From Paguma larvata (Eukaryota > Chordata > Mammalia > Carnivora > Viverridae): DNA of 64,000 nucleotides. Under the pieces are notes generated by a model, which saw only the letters and a program-made list of their open reading frames with translations, did not search any database and was not told the DNA's origin. Both the position numbers and the translations under genes were made by a program. Below, in pieces: positions 45,691 to 56,939 of the stretch. The stretch lies in contig CM057827.1 of NCBI GenBank assembly GCA_030068075.1, positions 69,268,500 through 69,332,499 of the forward strand. Reading direction: 5' to 3'. Each line of letters opens with the position of its first letter. Position 1 is the stretch's first letter.

Positions 45691-46709
45691 TGGGGGTAGG
45701 GGGGTGGGGAATCAGGCGATACTCCGCTCTGCTGAGATTGCTCCATGGACTCACTTTCGGGGTGGAGCTCCAGGCTCTGAGACCACACATTTACTCTGGG
45801 TTTTACCAGCTGGAACCGGTTTGGCTTTTCTTTTTTTTTTTTTTTTAACTTGCTGTTATTCAGCCAAAGATGCTTCCAGGCGGCCTTTTTTCTCCCCGCT
45901 CTTGGAATTCATCAGGTTACTGAGCAGGAATTTTTATTCTACCTATCAACCCAGTTATGGGAAAGAAAATACAGATTTCCCTGATTTATTCAGCCTTTTA
46001 GAATCATCCACAATGAACAATTTATAAATGATTCCATTGCAACGTACGGTGGGAAGCTATTATCTCAAATTTGTGAAGTACCGGAGAGTTTCTCCTGAAG
46101 AAAGTTCATATTATAGAGGAATAAATGACCATTTAATGGCATGGAATATATCAAAACTTTCTCTGAATGCTCTTTTCTTATAGGAGTCGTTTCCAGTTCT
46201 ACATTTCTTAAAAAGGGCTTGCAAGGGGAAAATGGAAACTGTTTTTATTAAAACTCTCTCAGGATATTCCTACTGCCCTCCCCCGACACATGTACCCTTT
46301 CAGCTCAAATTATTTTTCATCCACCACACGTGGGTCCTTAGGTTAGGGGGCCCTATGGGGCTTAGGTTGAAGACCCTATGTCCAACTGCCATTGCAATGT
46401 GTGTATTCAGTTTAACAAATTACGCTGCTCTCAGAAACCTGTGGGGACTTGGCAAGTGGATCTGAGATGGCAAGACTATACCCGGCTTTGACTCCTTGAG
46501 ATCTAAGAGAATTGAGAACGGTCCTGTCTGGTTTTCCAGCTAATATGAGTAGGTAGAAGTTATGTAAGTTTTTATTCAGGTCCAAATCCTTTCCATCTTG
46601 CAGATAAGTGAGCGTCAGCCCTGTTTTTGGATCCATGAATGTTTAAATATATTTCTCCCAATAAATGTACATGTGTTCTTTATCAGAAACATAGAAAGTG
46701 CCACTCGAA
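45691..46709. other. Intronic stretch, nothing recognised
   Basis: A T run at 45832-45846 only. Confidence 0.4.
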
Positions 46710-46740
46710 GGAAAGGAAAGGACAGGACAGGACAGGACAA
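46710..46740. repeat. (GGAMA)n simple repeat
   Basis: GGAAA units change into four GGACA units directly beside the SINE at 46742. Confidence 0.85.
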
Positions 46741-46741
46741 T

Positions 46742-46975
46742 GGGGGGGCAGTGCCTAGGTGTCCCAGTCAATTAAACATCAGATAATTCTTAATTTTGGC
46801 TCAGGACATGATCTCACAGTTCATGAGTTTGAACCCCATGTTGGGCTCCACGCTAACAGTGTGGAGCCTGCTTGGGATTCTCTCTCTCTCTCTCTCTGCC
46901 CCTCCTCAACATGTGCTCACGTGTGAGTGCACTCTCTCTCTCTCTCTCTCTCAAAATAAACAAACATTTTTTTAG
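46742..46975 (+). mobile_element. Carnivore tRNA-Lys SINE, forward, diverged
   Basis: GTGCCTAGGTGTCCCAGTCA is a worn head, followed by GGCTCAGGACATGATCTCAC, GTGTGGAGCCTGCTTGGGAT, two CT blocks and an AAATAAACAAACA tail. No clear target duplication was found. Confidence 0.9.
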
Positions 46976-46989
46976 AAAAAGAAAACCAA

Positions 46990-47225
46990 TGAAAAAAAAT
47001 AATGATTTTGGCTTTTCAGCTTCATGGTTTTTAGTATTCTTCTCCTCTATAATATTCTATTTTGTCCTCTCTTTTTCACTTAGCACAACACCAAAAACTT
47101 TTATTTATTATCCACTCTTTGTAAAGATAATTTTAATGGATTTTTTGAGTGCCATTGACTATTTCTCCACTTACCTGTTGCTGTATATTTGTTTTTTCAA
47201 TTTTCACAGTGAGAAATAAGGAACT
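46990..47225 (-). mobile_element. Old L1 3' UTR relic (weak)
   Basis: CTTTTTCACTTAGCACAACA at 47070 and the AT-rich run that follows resemble the reversed 3' region of old L1s. Confidence 0.4.
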
Positions 47226-47249
47226 TCGTCTTGCCTTTTTTTTTTTTTT

Positions 47250-47385
47250 GTAATACCCATCTTACAGGTGAGGACGTTGAGAATCACACAGATAACTTGT
47301 TAGAGGACCATGCACATTGCCAGGGAGGGGTAGGAGGGCACTGGAACCTCAACACCACACTGCGCTCAGGGCTCGGTCATGGACC
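47250..47385 (-). repeat. MIR SINE relic (weak)
   Basis: CCATCTTACAGGTGAGGACG at 47257 and CACACAGATAACTTGTTAGA follow the reversed MIR core. Confidence 0.5.
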
Positions 47386-47964
47386 AGGGCGAGCTTACCT
47401 CAAAACCCAGGTCTGCCAGAACTGCTTAAAAATAAAATTTCCTATTGCACTTTGTGCACTTAATGACTGGCTAACCATCTCTGATATTTAACCAAGTTCT
47501 AGATCAAGTTCTCCTTGAGGGACGTGTGATGACTGCTTCCATTAGGGCTAGGGCATCATTTGATTTCCATATGCATTTACAGGTCTACACATGTGTGTGT
47601 ATGTGTGTGTTTGCAGACAAAGAGAGGGAGAAGGTATTCATCTTACCTAGAGTCATCCCTAATGCTCCTTAAAAGAGGCAGTCCTTCATCTTTTTTTTGT
47701 CTGGTTCACTTACAGATTCATCAGACATCTTCTCTTGTTGTTAGATGAGGAATGGGAGAAGTGGTAAATGTCAACCAAACATACACATGCTGTTTCCAGG
47801 TCAGCGCATTTCATTAATAACTCCCATTTGGCATTAGATCAGATCACACATTCGGACCTACAGAGCTAATTGGCAGAGGGAAATGAACTTCTTAGGAAGT
47901 TTCTTTTAGAACAGTGGAATTTTATGTCTGGAAGAATCTTTAGTCATCCCCAAATCAAACACCA
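47386..47964. other. Intronic stretch, nothing recognised
   Basis: A short TG array near 47592-47611 only. Confidence 0.4.
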
Positions 47965-48100
47965 ACATTCACCTGGAAAATGAGGCCCAGAGGGGGTGGA
48001 TGGCTTGCCTGATCTCACGGAACAACTACAATAAAGCAAAAGAAGGACAGCAACATGCTCAGATCTTCTTGCCAGTGTGGGTTTTGACCTTGGGATCCAC
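47965..48100 (-). repeat. MIR SINE relic (weak)
   Basis: GGAAAATGAGGCCCAGAGGG at 47975 and GCCTGATCTCACGGAACAAC match the reversed MIR core. Confidence 0.5.
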
Positions 48101-49844
48101 TCTGATTGAAGTGGGTTAAGGGAGAAAGAGCCGGGATTCGTGGTTACACTGAATTTGAGCTAGATCTCCGTGCCATTCCTTGCTATGTCACTACGGGAGC
48201 AGTTTGTACCACGTCCTCCTGAAAGGAGCCCGTCGGCTGCGGATCAGCAAGCAGCTATGATCTCTTCTAGGGTTTGAATGTTGCAAGAAACTGGACATGG
48301 GCTCAGCTGTAAAGGCCAAGGGTTTAGTCTTACCCTGCTTCTCTGTTACTGCCTACGGGCATGGGGATCCATAAAGTGGAGAGTTCCCAGTTAGAGTGTT
48401 TGCGGGAAAAGGCCAAAATGCCATTGTCTCTGAATGAAGTACACCACCGGATCAACTGGGTTGAGAGACAGAAACAATAGAATTTCTATTTAAAATATAA
48501 TTGTTTTCTAATTTGTATGTTTCATGTGTGCTTATAATCGCCATAGTATTTGAGAGCAGTAGTCCAAGTGTGTAATTTACAAATATGCATATATTGGCAG
48601 TTAATACTCATACGTGTTTTAGGGAGAGAAGGCATAGTCACAAGTGGTTGGAGAGCCCCAGCTAGAGTCCTGGGGATGGAAACCTTTGCTACAGTCATTA
48701 TAACGTCTTACCAATGGACCGTAATCTGTTCTAAAATCTCTAGCTTTTAGAGGTTGTCGCCCAAAGCATGAGTGTATAACTGCTCTTTGGCATCAGCTTC
48801 AGTCCCACTCCCTGGCCCCCAACGCACTCCTGGTGATTCCCTGGCTTCTGCAAGGTAGAGAGCCAGCCGGCTGCTGTGAGAGCTAAGTGTCCTAACGGCC
48901 AAGGACCCTGTCACAGTGCTTAGCCCTTGGTGGTTGTAAGTGAGAGCTCTCCTTTTGGAACCTGAAATGTGGCCAAAACAGTTATTTGTTTCACTTTTAA
49001 TGCTAGGTTTGATTTGGACTGGGCGTAAACATTTGTGACTTGCTTTTAGTCCACTGACATCAGGTCGGGCCTGGTTTATTTAGTTCTGAAGCTTCTTGGC
49101 CTTTTGTACTGTTTAAAACAGGGAAACCAACATTTCCTTTCTGGACCTGATATTTATTGATTCATCCAGGGGAGCCTCGTTCTTTGCTGATGAGGCAAAA
49201 TCCGCGGTTCCCCCATGAGCATTTCTGCTGGAGCTAGTGCATTTCCTTTTTTGTACATAAGTGTTTTTCTTCGTCGGTGGTTATACTTCACATGTAGGAG
49301 TTGTACAGACCATTTACTTAGGGCAGGCTATGCCTACCTTCTTTGGGAATGAAATTTTTTGAACTTAAATTCAAAGACTGTACTACATCTACAAAAGACA
49401 TTCAGATGCGCCACACCTCATGAAGATAAACATACATCACAACACCCCCTTTTCCGTGGAATTCGGAGCTATTAAAAAGATGACTTTTGATTTCAGAAAT
49501 AACCCAGCTCTGAGATCGGATTTGATTTGCTGTGTGTGTTTCATAGATTATCTTTACACCTTTCTGTACCGCTCCTCACTTCACGTATCCTGTTCAACTA
49601 CTATTAGGTACTAATCTCCTTGGCTTCTCAGAGTCTCTTTTGCAGCCCATCATGGTTGGCCACTGTTCCCTTGCTCTGAAATCACTCTCTCTTCTTCTAC
49701 CAACACAGTTCCTCCAGAGTGTGACTGATCTGTTAGGAGAAATAGAATACCATTTACGAAAACCTTTAAAGATTAGCATGTAATTGCAATACCTTCCCTC
49801 AGGGCGTTTGTATTTGTAGAAAGTGGCATCCCCTCTAAAGCTAG
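48101..49844. other. Intronic stretch, little recognised
   Basis: A possible MIR tail (GTCACAGTGCTTAGCCCTTG at 48909) was noticed. No exon was seen. Confidence 0.4.
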
Positions 49845-49985
49845 TGGTAGTGATGATAGTAACACGGAGAGCATTTATTGAGCAACTACTACTGCCCATT
49901 ATATACCTTGTCAGATAATCGTATCCAGGGTTGACACATGCAGCTGATAAATGGTAAACATCTGGGCATTCTGTTTTGATCATTA
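49845..49985 (-). repeat. MIR/L2-type relic (weak)
   Basis: GATGATAGTAACACGGAGAG then CATTTATTGAGCAACTACTA is the reversed 3' end of a MIR- or L2-like element. Confidence 0.5.
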
Positions 49986-51094
49986 CTCCATAGTGCTTAT
50001 TTCCTTATATATCTGCTGGAAGCATTCATTTCTTCAGTGCTGATACTTAAGGACTCTTGCTTGGAACCATTTTCTTTGGTGACAGTTTTTACCTTGAATT
50101 TTAGAGGTCAGCCTGCTAAATGGACTTTGGTGCCATTTAACTCGGCTACTGTTGGTTTTTGCATTTTAACAAAGAGTATTAACAGAAAAAATGCAACTTG
50201 ACACTTAGGAGACTTCCATCACTCATTTTCATAAATCAACTTAGTAACCAAGGGCATTTCACATCTTGAATGCCTCCTTCAGTTTCAGAAAGTGCATTTG
50301 TGGTGTTTTTGTTTTTGTTTTTTTTTTTTAAATCACTGTTAGCCAGCCTTCTGGATAAAATTCACTGGCTCGAAGACTGTGACATGATAGGGATCTTATT
50401 GCCAAGATTTTTCTACATAATATTTCAAACTCGCTTCGTTCCAAAATCTAATTTTATTTTGAGCTACAGTTCACCTCTGTAAATGTCGAAGTCAGAGGAA
50501 GAAAGGAATCTTCTCCATAAAAATGAATTCTTTGAGTCTGGACTAGAAAGACTTTGCAGGTCACAAGCAAGGGGAGAGTTTTGCCGAAATGAATTTAAAT
50601 TTCCCTATGAGCGGTTTAATTTTTGCCTACAGGTAAGAAGAGGATGGTGGTACTTGAAACCTTTTGGAGATACAGCACTTGGCATTGTACAGTGTAGTTA
50701 AAGTGTCATAAATACTTTGGTCTGTGCCGTCTTAAACATGGGATTTGAACTGGAATGATTTACTTAGATTGGTGACTTGGCTTACTCTAATTTTAGCCTA
50801 ATCTCATGAGCCCAATTAGAACTTTCAAGTTTTGCTTTTATGAGAGATGCTTTGGAGGGCCTCATTTTCCTGAGTGTCTCATGGGTCTTGAAAAGATGAG
50901 AGTTCTGTGTGCACGCTGGCAAGTCACAAGAAGTTGCACAAGTCCTTCTGATATGAGGCTCTCTTTGGTCATACATCAAGTAACAAGTGGAGAAGCCGTG
51001 AGCCCAGAAGTGGCCAGTCAAGCGCCAGTCCTGTGCACATAATCGGTGCTTTTTCCGTTTCCAGGATCAAAGCGATCAGAAGTAACTCAGGCTA
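49986..51094. other. Intronic stretch, nothing recognised
   Basis: A short GTTTTTGTTTTTT run near 50308 only. Confidence 0.4.
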
Positions 51095-51345
51095 AGGGCC
51101 AAGTCTTTGGAGACAGAAAAAAATGTGGCTTTGAATCTGGGCTCTACTGACTAGCTGTGGGAGCTGTATAATCAAGAGAGAACCGCTTGGCCTCTCCGAG
51201 CCTCAGTTATCTATCACTTATGCAGAATGATTACAGCTATCTGTCTTAGAAGGCTATCGTGAGAGCTGAAAAGATTATGTGAGAAGACATCCATAAACAG
51301 CCTTGCTTGGCCCCAGAATATCGTAAAAGCTTAATAAATGTTAGC
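51095..51345 (+). repeat. MIR SINE relic, near full length
   Basis: GGCTTTGAATCTGGGCTCTA at 51127, CCTCTCCGAGCCTCAGTTAT at 51191 and CGTAAAAGCTTAATAAATGT at 51322 match the forward MIR from head to tail. Confidence 0.85.
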
Positions 51346-51714
51346 GTCCTCATTGTCCTCACCTGACGTTTAAAAGCATTCTTCCGTTGGTGACAAGGGA
51401 TGAGAGTCATCAGTCGCCTGTCAGAGACCAAACTGGAATTGGCCAGAAAGCAACCGGTGACTGCACATTCCTCAAACAGGAACCCAGATTCTCTGGAGGG
51501 GCCAGGGACGGTTTCTAGTCCAAGGAGCTCGACACAGATTAGGAGCCTGATTGCAAGCTTTGTCACCGCTATATTGGCACGTATGAAACTTTCACTCTAA
51601 AGATGGAAATTACCCATCTTTTCTGAAGAGCAAAGGAGCGACAAGCTAATGGAGTTTGAATTGAAAGTGAGGAGGCTGAATACTTAACATCATTAAATGT
51701 GCTGAAAGGTTTCG
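51346..51714. other. Intronic stretch, nothing recognised
   Basis: Spacer between two same-strand MIRs. Confidence 0.4.
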
Positions 51715-51945
51715 GTGTGGAGAAGGGCAGGACTGGTGTCAGACACAACTCTATTTGGATTTCAGCTGTAGCCCTTTCTAGCTGTGGCCACAGGACGCAG
51801 CTACCCTCTGTGAACCGTTTTCCTCACCTAGACAACGGGGACAACTCCTACTTCGTGGGGTCAGGGTGGAAATTAAATAAAGCCACCTGTAAAAGAGCCT
51901 GGCACACCACAGGCCTCAGTAAATTCTGGTTGTCAGTTAAACGCA
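51715..51945 (+). repeat. MIR SINE relic
   Basis: GCCCTTTCTAGCTGTGGCCA at 51771, GAACCGTTTTCCTCACCTAG at 51813, and CCTGGCACACCACAGGCCTC at 51899 trace the forward MIR. Confidence 0.75.
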
Positions 51946-52013
51946 GAATTTGTGTGCTTATGGGGGGGGGGGGGCAGATCATGCAAAATGCAGGTCCATC
52001 CTTAGGTTGCTTA

Positions 52014-52291
52014 AGAGCCCTGAAAATAGGGGTGCCTGGATGGTTCAGTCGGTTAAGTGTCCGACTTCGCCTCAGGTCATGATCTCATGGTTTGTGGGTT
52101 CCAACCTTGCATCGGGTTCTGTGCTGACAGCTTGGAGCCTAGGGCCTGCTTTGGACTCTGTGTCTCTCTCTGTCTCTCTCTCTCTCCCCCCCCCCCCCCA
52201 CCCTGTTCATGCTCTCTCTCTCCCTGTCTCTCTCTCTCTCTTAGAGAAATAAATAAACATTAAAAAAAATTTTTAAAGAGCCCCAAAAATA
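52014..52291 (+). mobile_element. Feline tRNA-Lys SINE, forward, with target duplication and a long C run
   Basis: The body is 52029-52276. GGGTGCCTGGATGGTTCAGT is the head, CTGACAGCTTGGAGCCTAGG the middle. AGAGCCCTGAAAATA (52014-52028) and AGAGCCCCAAAAATA (52277-52291) flank it. The CT tract contains 14 consecutive C at 52186-52199, and a 13-base G run (51962-51974) lies just outside. Confidence 0.95.
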
Positions 52292-53164
52292 CACTGAATG
52301 CTTAAGCAGCGGTACGTTTGGGGGAAGAACACAGTGGGAACCACATCTGGCTACTTTATGGCTGCGTTCCCTGTTGACATCCACCCAGAGCGCCGTGGCC
52401 CTGACCTCAGCATGAGTGCTGGACCTGTTAGGAGCTGAGTTCCAGCATTCTGTTTTGAAGGCATGGTCAACTGGTGTGTTACAAAAACAAAGCACACTGA
52501 CACTCGCCCAGTTGTTAGTGCGAGAGTTTTTTTCTGTTTTGTTTTTAAGCTGCTATCCTGTCAATTTTTCTTTTCTTCTTAAAATGCTTTTGTTTGGGTG
52601 GAGAGCCTCAGACTCCAGTAGGCAGCAGACAGCTTTCGTGGGTCCGGACCCAGGGATGGCTTTAAGCTGTGCACCCAGTCCCCAGAGAGCCTAGATTCCC
52701 TGCAATTTGATAACATGCTTTAGGGGTGTAAAAGAAACTTCTGGAAAACAATTTCTGGTTTCTCATTTTATTTTCTCCGTGTTCACTTCTGTGCGAACTA
52801 AGGCCAGTCATCTGGATTTACTCCTACCATTAAAAGCCATAAAAGCCAAAGCCTGCATCCGACGCCTTCGTCTGTAGCATATCAACCGTGTCCCTCACCA
52901 GGCAGCTCTCCCTTCATGCCGCGGGCGGCCGAGAAGCCCTCTCCTGCCAGTGTGCCATGAACTCCTTCCGGAGATCTTACTCTTTTCTGTGTAACTCCAG
53001 TCTTCTCTAAGGGGCAGTGATTTGTTTCTCTTAATTCTTTGACTCACATGACCAAACACCTAGTGCGTCATGATTTCTTCATGTTTAATTACTCAGTTGT
53101 TTGCCATTTGGAAATTAAACTCTCCTGTGCTTTTGGATACCCGTGGGCATGCGTAGCCAGCAGC
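52292..53164. other. Intronic stretch, slightly CpG-rich near 52858-52935
   Basis: CCGACGCCTTCG at 52859 and GCCGCGGGCGGCCGAG at 52919 are CpG clusters. No exon or nameable repeat was seen. Confidence 0.4.
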
Positions 53165-53388
53165 TGCATTATGTAGTGGGGAAAAGAGCTTGGGCCTTGG
53201 GGTCAAACAGACTTGGGTTTGAATCTTGCACTGAATACCAGCTGTGTGATCTTAAGTAGGTCTCTTCCGCTCTCTGGGCCTTGGTTTCCTCAGCAATAAA
53301 GCCGAGTGTTTGGTGTGGTTGTAAAGGTTAGAGCGAATATGCGTGAAACACCCGGCATATTTCCTAGCACATAGTAGGTGCTGCTGAA
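53165..53388 (+). repeat. MIR SINE relic, near full length
   Basis: GGTCAAACAGACTTGGGTTT at 53201, ATCTTGCACTGAATACCAGC at 53223, CTGGGCCTTGGTTTCCTCAG at 53275 and CTAGCACATAGTAGGTGCTG at 53363 mark one of the best forward MIRs here. Confidence 0.88.
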
Positions 53389-53390
53389 CG

Positions 53391-53720
53391 GAAGTTGCTG
53401 CTCCCGTGGTCGCGTCTCCTGGCTCTTCGCCCAGCCGGGGGAGAGCCCTGGCGCTGTGTCTGTGGAGAAGAACTTGCTAAGACCAGCAGGGCCCGATCCT
53501 CAGACCACCTGCAGGCTGAGACGTGCTGCGCCTCGAGGAGCACACTCAGACGCTGTCACCACAGCCACCCGACTGCTCACCATAGGCCTTATGCCCATGT
53601 CGCTTCCGCTGAGGGCTGTGCCTCCCCAGTTTCACTTTGCCACTTGGGCTCGAGTGTCCCTAATCGCTCCTGGTGGTGAGAGTTCCGTGCTCTCAGTTCA
53701 CCCTGTGGTCATGCCCGAAG
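53391..53720. other. GC- and CpG-dense intronic block
   Basis: A hand count over 53401-53700 gives 103 C, 84 G (about 62% GC) and 17 CpG, an observed/expected ratio near 0.59, at the edge of CpG-island definitions. It abuts the MIR at 53388. An open frame runs through 53378-53869, but it starts inside the MIR tail and has no recognisable domain. Possible enhancer or internal promoter (inference). Confidence 0.5.
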
Positions 53721-54124
53721 TGGCCAGAGCACTGACATTCCTGCCTCTTTGTCCTCATCAGCAAAGGAGGCAACCAGGACCCCAGGGGCCAGATCAGAAA
53801 AAGATGGTAAACCTTAAGGCTTTTCCTCCCGCTAGTGTGGTGAAGACGGAGAAGCCACAGGTTAAATGACCGTTGTGCCGGCTGGAGCGGAAGAAGCTGG
53901 ATGCATGGCTTGTGGAAGCTCTGGCATCAGAATGGGACTCCCTGGGCAGGTGGGATCGTGGCCCCAAGGAGGCTGATTGCTTTCACATCTGTCTACAAGG
54001 CATACCACTAGTCCTCTGACCATTTGGAATGGGGTGACCTCCTAAGGATGTTACCCTGCCTTTCTGCCACGTTCAGTATAATTTCTGTAGACCAATAACT
54101 GAGCATAAAAGAACTTCAAATGGA
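53721..54124. other. Intronic stretch, nothing recognised
   Basis: No exon or nameable repeat was seen. Confidence 0.4.
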
Positions 54125-54400
54125 AACAATAATACAAATAGCTAACATTAACTCAACACTTATTATATGCCAGTTACTAGGCTTACCAGCTACACGTAGG
54201 ATCTCATTTAACCCATTTACACCAAGCCCTCCCAGAGAGGCATGTGTGCCTGCTAACCCCTGTCCTCAGATGGGGAAAGTGAGGCGTTAGGGAGGTTCAC
54301 TAACTTGCCTAATGTCACAGAGCCAGTAAATCCTGGAGCAGGGATTTCGACCAGGTCTTCCATCGCCAGAGCCTGAGCATTTAACGTCTGTGCACGGACA
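54125..54400 (-). repeat. MIR SINE relic, near full length
   Basis: AATAGCTAACATTAACTCAA at 54136, GATCTCATTTAACCCATTTA at 54201, CTCAGATGGGGAAAGTGAGG at 54265 and GTCACAGAGCCAGTAAATCC at 54314 follow the reversed MIR from tail to head. Confidence 0.88.
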
Positions 54401-55434
54401 GAAGTGCTTCCTAAAGCCTCCTCTTTCTATGTCAGGCTGTGTCCCAGTCCTCAGAGAATATTCCCCTGTCATCAGAAGCTAAGGGATGTTATTGTGATCA
54501 CTTATTTTAGCACCACTGTTGCGCTGCCTTATAGCAACCTCGCTTTAAAGGAAAGAGGACCCGTATTCTCCCTGGCGGTAGACTGCAGTGGGAACCAGAC
54601 AACACTGGCCTCTTATCATTCAGGTCGTGTGTGTGCCCGGTCCATATCTGTGGTCACACCAGGGTCAGCTCACACTCAGGTCTTTGTGCTTCTTTTACTT
54701 AGTAAAAGGCAGCGGTGAGCAGGTTGGACAGGAGGTTGGTAGAGGTGGGAGTGTTTACACCATATACACCAGCAGCGAATGCAGCACTCTGTTCCCCAGA
54801 GCTCTGGCTGCACTGCCTCAAGGGACTTTGCTCCGAACTGCATTTTTTACTAAGCATGTGGGGCTCTGCTCAGATGAGCCTTCTTTACCCCTTCAGCCTG
54901 CCGTCCCCCTCCATCATGGAGGACAGTTCAGGATTTCTTCAGCCGCTACCTCCCACCTTGCTTAACCAAACCCATTTTAAGACAAAATAGAAATAAAACA
55001 GCCCTACTCATTAGGCCCCACACTCCTTAAAATGAAATTTTACATCCCCCGGTGTGGCTTTAGCTGAGATCTGGAATAATCTTACAGGCCTAGGTTTTGG
55101 AACCCCACGCACACATGCCAGAGATGTTAGTTGGGCCTGTTTTCTTTGGAAAAGTACTGGTCACTTTCATCTCTGCTGCCAGGTGACCAGCTCCCTGTCT
55201 CCTTTCTTCTGGTGAGCTGGCAGCCCTTGCAAGGATCCTTAGCCCACCTTGGGAGCTCTCTCTTCTTCCACGTCCCCCTACTGCCACCCCCACCCCTCCC
55301 AGGAACAGCAAGTGATACTTTTTACTCAAACATCTGTGTGTACTTAGCCTTTCCTATGTCCATTTCGAAGAAGGTGCTGACCTCTGCTATTAGGGTCAGC
55401 ACCTCTGAGCCTTATGACCTCCATTTAGCTCGAG
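54401..55434. other. Intronic stretch, nothing recognised
   Basis: No exon or nameable repeat was seen. Confidence 0.4.
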
Positions 55435-55560
55435 TCAGTTTCATTCATTCAGTAACTGTTTATTGAGATCTCACATGGACAAATATAAACATAACTGCTT
55501 TTGTGACATTTAAAGGGTGGGGAGAGAGCCATAAATTAAATAATCGGCTATAAAATACTG
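55435..55560 (-). repeat. L2 LINE 3' relic
   Basis: TCATTCATTCAGTAACTGTT at 55440 then TATTGAGATCTCACATGGAC is the reversed L2 end. Confidence 0.6.
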
Positions 55561-55789
55561 AGTCGATTTCTCTGAAGAAGAGCACAGAGCAGAGCTTAGT
55601 GTCTTCAGTAGGAAACAAGCGGCAAACTCAGATGTGCTGGTTAGAAGAGTTTACTGGTGTTGCTGGGAAGTAGGAACAACAGGGCCTACAGGCAAGCGCT
55701 GCTCCCTGCGGCAGAAGAAAGCAGCACAACTTGAGAAACAGAAGGCCCCTTATGACTAAAGCACAGTAGACAAAGGGAGACCGAGGGAC

Positions 55790-56215
55790 ATTGGGGTAGG
55801 CCCAAATATATCCCCACGTTCTCGTGCCAGGAACCTGTGAGTTTGACCTCATTGGAAAAAGGGTCTTTGTAGATGCAATTAAATGAAGCATTTTATGCTG
55901 AGATCACCCTGGATTATCCCGGTGGGGTTTAAATAACATCATATGTGTCTCTATAAGAGCAGCAAAGGGAGATTAAACACGCACAGAAGACTACGTGAAG
56001 ACAGAGGCAGAGGGGATCGGGTGATGTGGCCACAAGTCAAGGAGCGTTACCAGCCATGAAAAGCTGGAAGAGGCAAGGAGCAGATTTTTCCCAAGAGCCT
56101 CTGGCGAGACCACAGCCTACTGACATGGCGGCTTTGGACTTCTGTGAGGAAATAGGCTGTTTGAATCCACTCGGTTTGTGATAATTTATTATGACAACCA
56201 CAGGCCATTTCCCTC
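55790..56215 (+). mobile_element. MLT1-type (ERVL-MaLR) LTR relic
   Basis: TTTGACCTCATTGGAAAAAG at 55843, GGGTCTTTGTAGATGCAATT, GTCTCTATAAGAGCAGCAAA at 55948, GTGAAGACAGAGGCAGAGGG at 55995, CTTTGGACTTCTGTGAGG near 56132 and ATAATTTATTATGACAACCA at 56181 follow the order of a MaLR LTR. It stands alone, without internal sequence. LTRs carry promoter and poly(A) signals when intact; this copy is worn. Confidence 0.8.
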
Positions 56216-56939
56216 TAACATTCTTTGTTACCTTCATGCTCTCTGTCAGGAATTTAGTGGAAATTCAAGCAGAAATGTGTTTGTATATTGAACACTTCAC
56301 GTATGCTCACAAATATGTGAAGAAATAAAGTATGTTTGGGGGATATCTTTTTACCCTTGGGAGCTTTGTGGTGTGGTTTCCTCCTCTGAGCTGGAATGCC
56401 CCACGGTCACATCTTTGCTGGTTTTGCTTGTTGGACAAAATACGTTGAGGGCATTAAGCAAACCAAGAGGGAAAATACTCCTTTTTCCTCCTGTGCTTAG
56501 TGAGAAGAGGTACTTCCCTGGTTCCTAATGTAATTTTTTCCCTTCGAATAACAATACTTTAAAAATCTTTCAACCTAGAATTTTGTTCTAATGATAAAGA
56601 GAGTTATAATTGTGGGGTTGGGGTTACATCGTCATGATTCAGAACATTAAATTCGGCTTGCAGAGCGTGAATAGTTACAATTCTGCCACTTCAGAGGTTC
56701 AGTTTTTTTTCTAGAATAACTCAAAGAGAGAAATATAAAATGGTATTTGGTTTAATATCCTTCACATTTGCCTTTGGTTGGGCAAAATACAGGAATAAGC
56801 TTTATGGAAGATTAAAAAGCCCATGCTAATAACAGGTGTGTACAGATGACTGCTTATGCCAACGGCATTTACTATGTGCATTTACTTCAATAGGCCATTT
56901 GGGCTAGAAGCTGAAATAAGCTTATTTATTATTTGTCAT
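56216..56939. other. Intronic stretch, nothing recognised
   Basis: No exon or nameable repeat was seen. Confidence 0.4.

Noticed and set aside
51699..52252. Overlapping 127- and 100-codon frames
   Set aside because: They lie in a MIR and a SINE; the Ser/Leu-rich end is the SINE CT tract.
53378..53869. 163-codon forward frame
   Set aside because: It begins at a GTG inside a MIR tail and runs through GC-rich DNA where stops are rare. No domain is recognised.
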